A program made the position numbers and the translations under genes. The notes under the pieces are model-generated. The model was not told the origin of the DNA, made no database searches, and was given only the letters and a program-made list of their open reading frames with translations. 64,000 nt of DNA from Nectonema munidae (lineage: Eukaryota > Nematomorpha > Nectonematoida > Nectonematidae), in assembly GCA_030549495.1 (NCBI GenBank), contig JAUIRK010000270.1, positions 1 through 64,000 on the forward strand, in the 5' to 3' direction. Positions 62,400 to 64,000 of the stretch are shown here, piece after piece. Each line of letters opens with the position of its first letter. Within the stretch, counting starts at the first letter, position 1.

Positions 62400-64000
62400 T
62401 TTGAAGATTTATTTAACAAAAACACAACACAAGAGAAAAATGGATTGCACACACAAAATAGAAAAACTTCTTTGATGGGGTGGGACTTCGGGAGGGAAGA
62501 TCAAAAAAGACTGATGCTAAGGGGCGTGCGCCGCCGTATATAGTCCTGTATGATCCCCCGTGCCCCTTAGTCGGTTCTTGATGGCTTGTCGGCAGGATTC
62601 TTCTTTGCGGGGATGTAGTGTGTGTTTTGCTGAATCTTCTTGAGTAGGATGGGAAACTTCTTCTCAAATTTGAGGATGATGTTCCGGAGGTTTCTGGATT
62701 CTGATCCGTTGTTGAGGGCTACTTGCGCTGCCACCAGACTATCGGAGAAAAAGGTGCAGTTGTCCGGCTACTGGGTGGCTGCTAGGAGAAGGGCGAGTTG
62801 CTCATTGATGTTGATTGAGGTAGAGGAGAGAGCCGGGAATTTCAAGACAGCATTTGGCCCCACTATTGCGATCTTTTCCAAGGTAGCGTCCATGGAGATC
62901 GGGACGGATTGTTTGCTTCTTGCCATAATTGGGATGGATCTCTTGATTTTTTCCAAGCCTCCAGCCATATTCTCCTGGGTAGTGGTTCTCCTTTAAGTAC
63001 TTTAAATAGTGGAGAATACTTGCGGAATTTTCTTGGGATACATCCAAGAAAATATTGAATGTATCCAAGGATTCTTTGGAGAGGCTTTGTTGGCGGATCT
63101 TCTTCGAAGGAAGCTCCAGCCAAGATTGTGAGAGCTGCTTTCAACTTTGCTTTCGTGGATGTCTTTAACTTTAGACATCGGTCTTGCAGATTTACTATTA
63201 CCCCAAGAAAATTAAAAACTTGCTTGAGGATAGTAAAGGATTTTTCCATGTTGAGTGCCATACCACAGTCGGTGCAGAATTGGACGAACTCCATGGCTGT
63301 AGTCTTTAAGGATTCCTTGTCTTTTCCTAGGATAAGGAGATCGTCGAGATAGAGAAGGGTCTTTATCTGATGTTCCTTTCCTTCTTTGAATGTGGCTACC
63401 AGTTTTGACAGGACTAGTTGCAGGATACCCGGGCTAAAATTAGCCCCTATGGGTAAGACTAAGAATTTAAACGTCATACCTTTTTCCCTAAAGCAAAATA
63501 AATCCTGGAAGGCTGGATGGAGTTTTATGCCTTAAAAAGCTGATGAAAAATCGAACTTAATGGCATACTTAAAATCTTCTCCTATTTGTGAGAGTTTCAG
63601 GGGCGCGGAGAGTTTACACTCTTCTGGTTTGAAAAGAGATTTTGTAAATGAAAAATTTTTATTCGAATCTGACTCCATTCGAATTTTTTGGCACGCAAAA
63701 AACTGGAGAGATTATCTTGGCGGTGTGAGTTACCGCGATGACTTCATTTTCTAGGAGTTTAGGAATGATAACTTCTTCGATGCAAGACTTTTGATGTTTG
63801 GGAAGCTTTGCGAAGCGAGAGAAGGATCCAAAAGGTAGTGAGGACACGATTGTAGGTGCGTAACCGTGTTTTAGTATCTTTCTTGCTTTTGAACTTTTGA
63901 GATTTGGAGGAGAGGTCCACTTGGAGTGGATGCATGAGAAATTCACCTGATTGTCGAAAGGTGAGAGTTTTGGGACGCTATCCAGAAATTTCTTTGTGAC
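62400..64000 (-). mobile_element. Fossil reverse-transcriptase element (Ty3- or DIRS-like), runs off right edge
   Basis: The reverse strand carries, from the right edge leftward, an RT N-terminal region, an RT palm with the YLDD box and a following FLG motif, and an RNase H region with an SDS block and an NPAD..SR block near 62600. This is the layout of LTR-order retroelements, including the DIRS group; the family cannot be settled from the part in view. It is broken, with roughly five interruptions in the visible part. The gag side and both ends are not visible. Age looks moderate, since long blocks are still readable. Confidence 0.65.

Overview
The window is AT-rich eukaryotic DNA (long A/T runs, GT-AG introns, no operons) and looks like an invertebrate animal. 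Five introns of 53-73 nt and the mix of piggyBac, hAT, pogo/Tigger and CR1-like repeats fit an arthropod; the species cannot be named from the sequence.

Only one host gene is recognisable. Twelve exons on the + strand between 28770 and 61046 join in matching phase into a SCAF4/SCAF8-type protein: an N-terminal CTD-interacting domain (exons 1-3), a QLQ-type region, a conserved FNK-KLL block, a Pro/Gln-rich stretch and an RS domain. The first coding exon and the C-terminal RRM exons are not in view. The gene is spread over 32 kb because six of its introns are large (2-9 kb), and five of these hold identifiable mobile elements or foldbacks.

Region by region: 1-7372 is most of a giant palindromic, non-coding foldback element (copy A). 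7373-17411 is intergenic and holds a CR1/jockey-like LINE (7.6-10.6 kb), a small hairpin MITE, a LINE endonuclease fragment and a 247-bp hAT MITE with an 8-bp target duplication. 17412-20670 is a shortened copy B of the foldback family, containing a mirrored pair of tRNA-like repeats. 20.9-22.5 kb has a reverse-strand LINE fragment and a ZBED/hAT remnant. 22916-25740 is copy C, cut off by a pogo/Tigger element (25741 to about 28060). From 28770 the SCAF4/8 gene runs to 61046. Its introns carry three piggyBac families (four ended copies plus two fragments), a LINE 3' fragment, a 90-nt-arm inverted repeat, a hammerhead-ribozyme-bearing repeat at 38.8 kb, tRNA-derived repeats, two hAT remnants and a decayed copy of a widespread uncharacterised repetitive protein. 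Past the last exon lie a hAT deletion derivative with both ends (61187-62369) and a broken reverse-transcriptase element running off the right edge.

The most unusual content is the foldback family (51-bp termini that form a hairpin, flanked by TA, with internal 262-bp and 28-bp repeats) and the hammerhead core.
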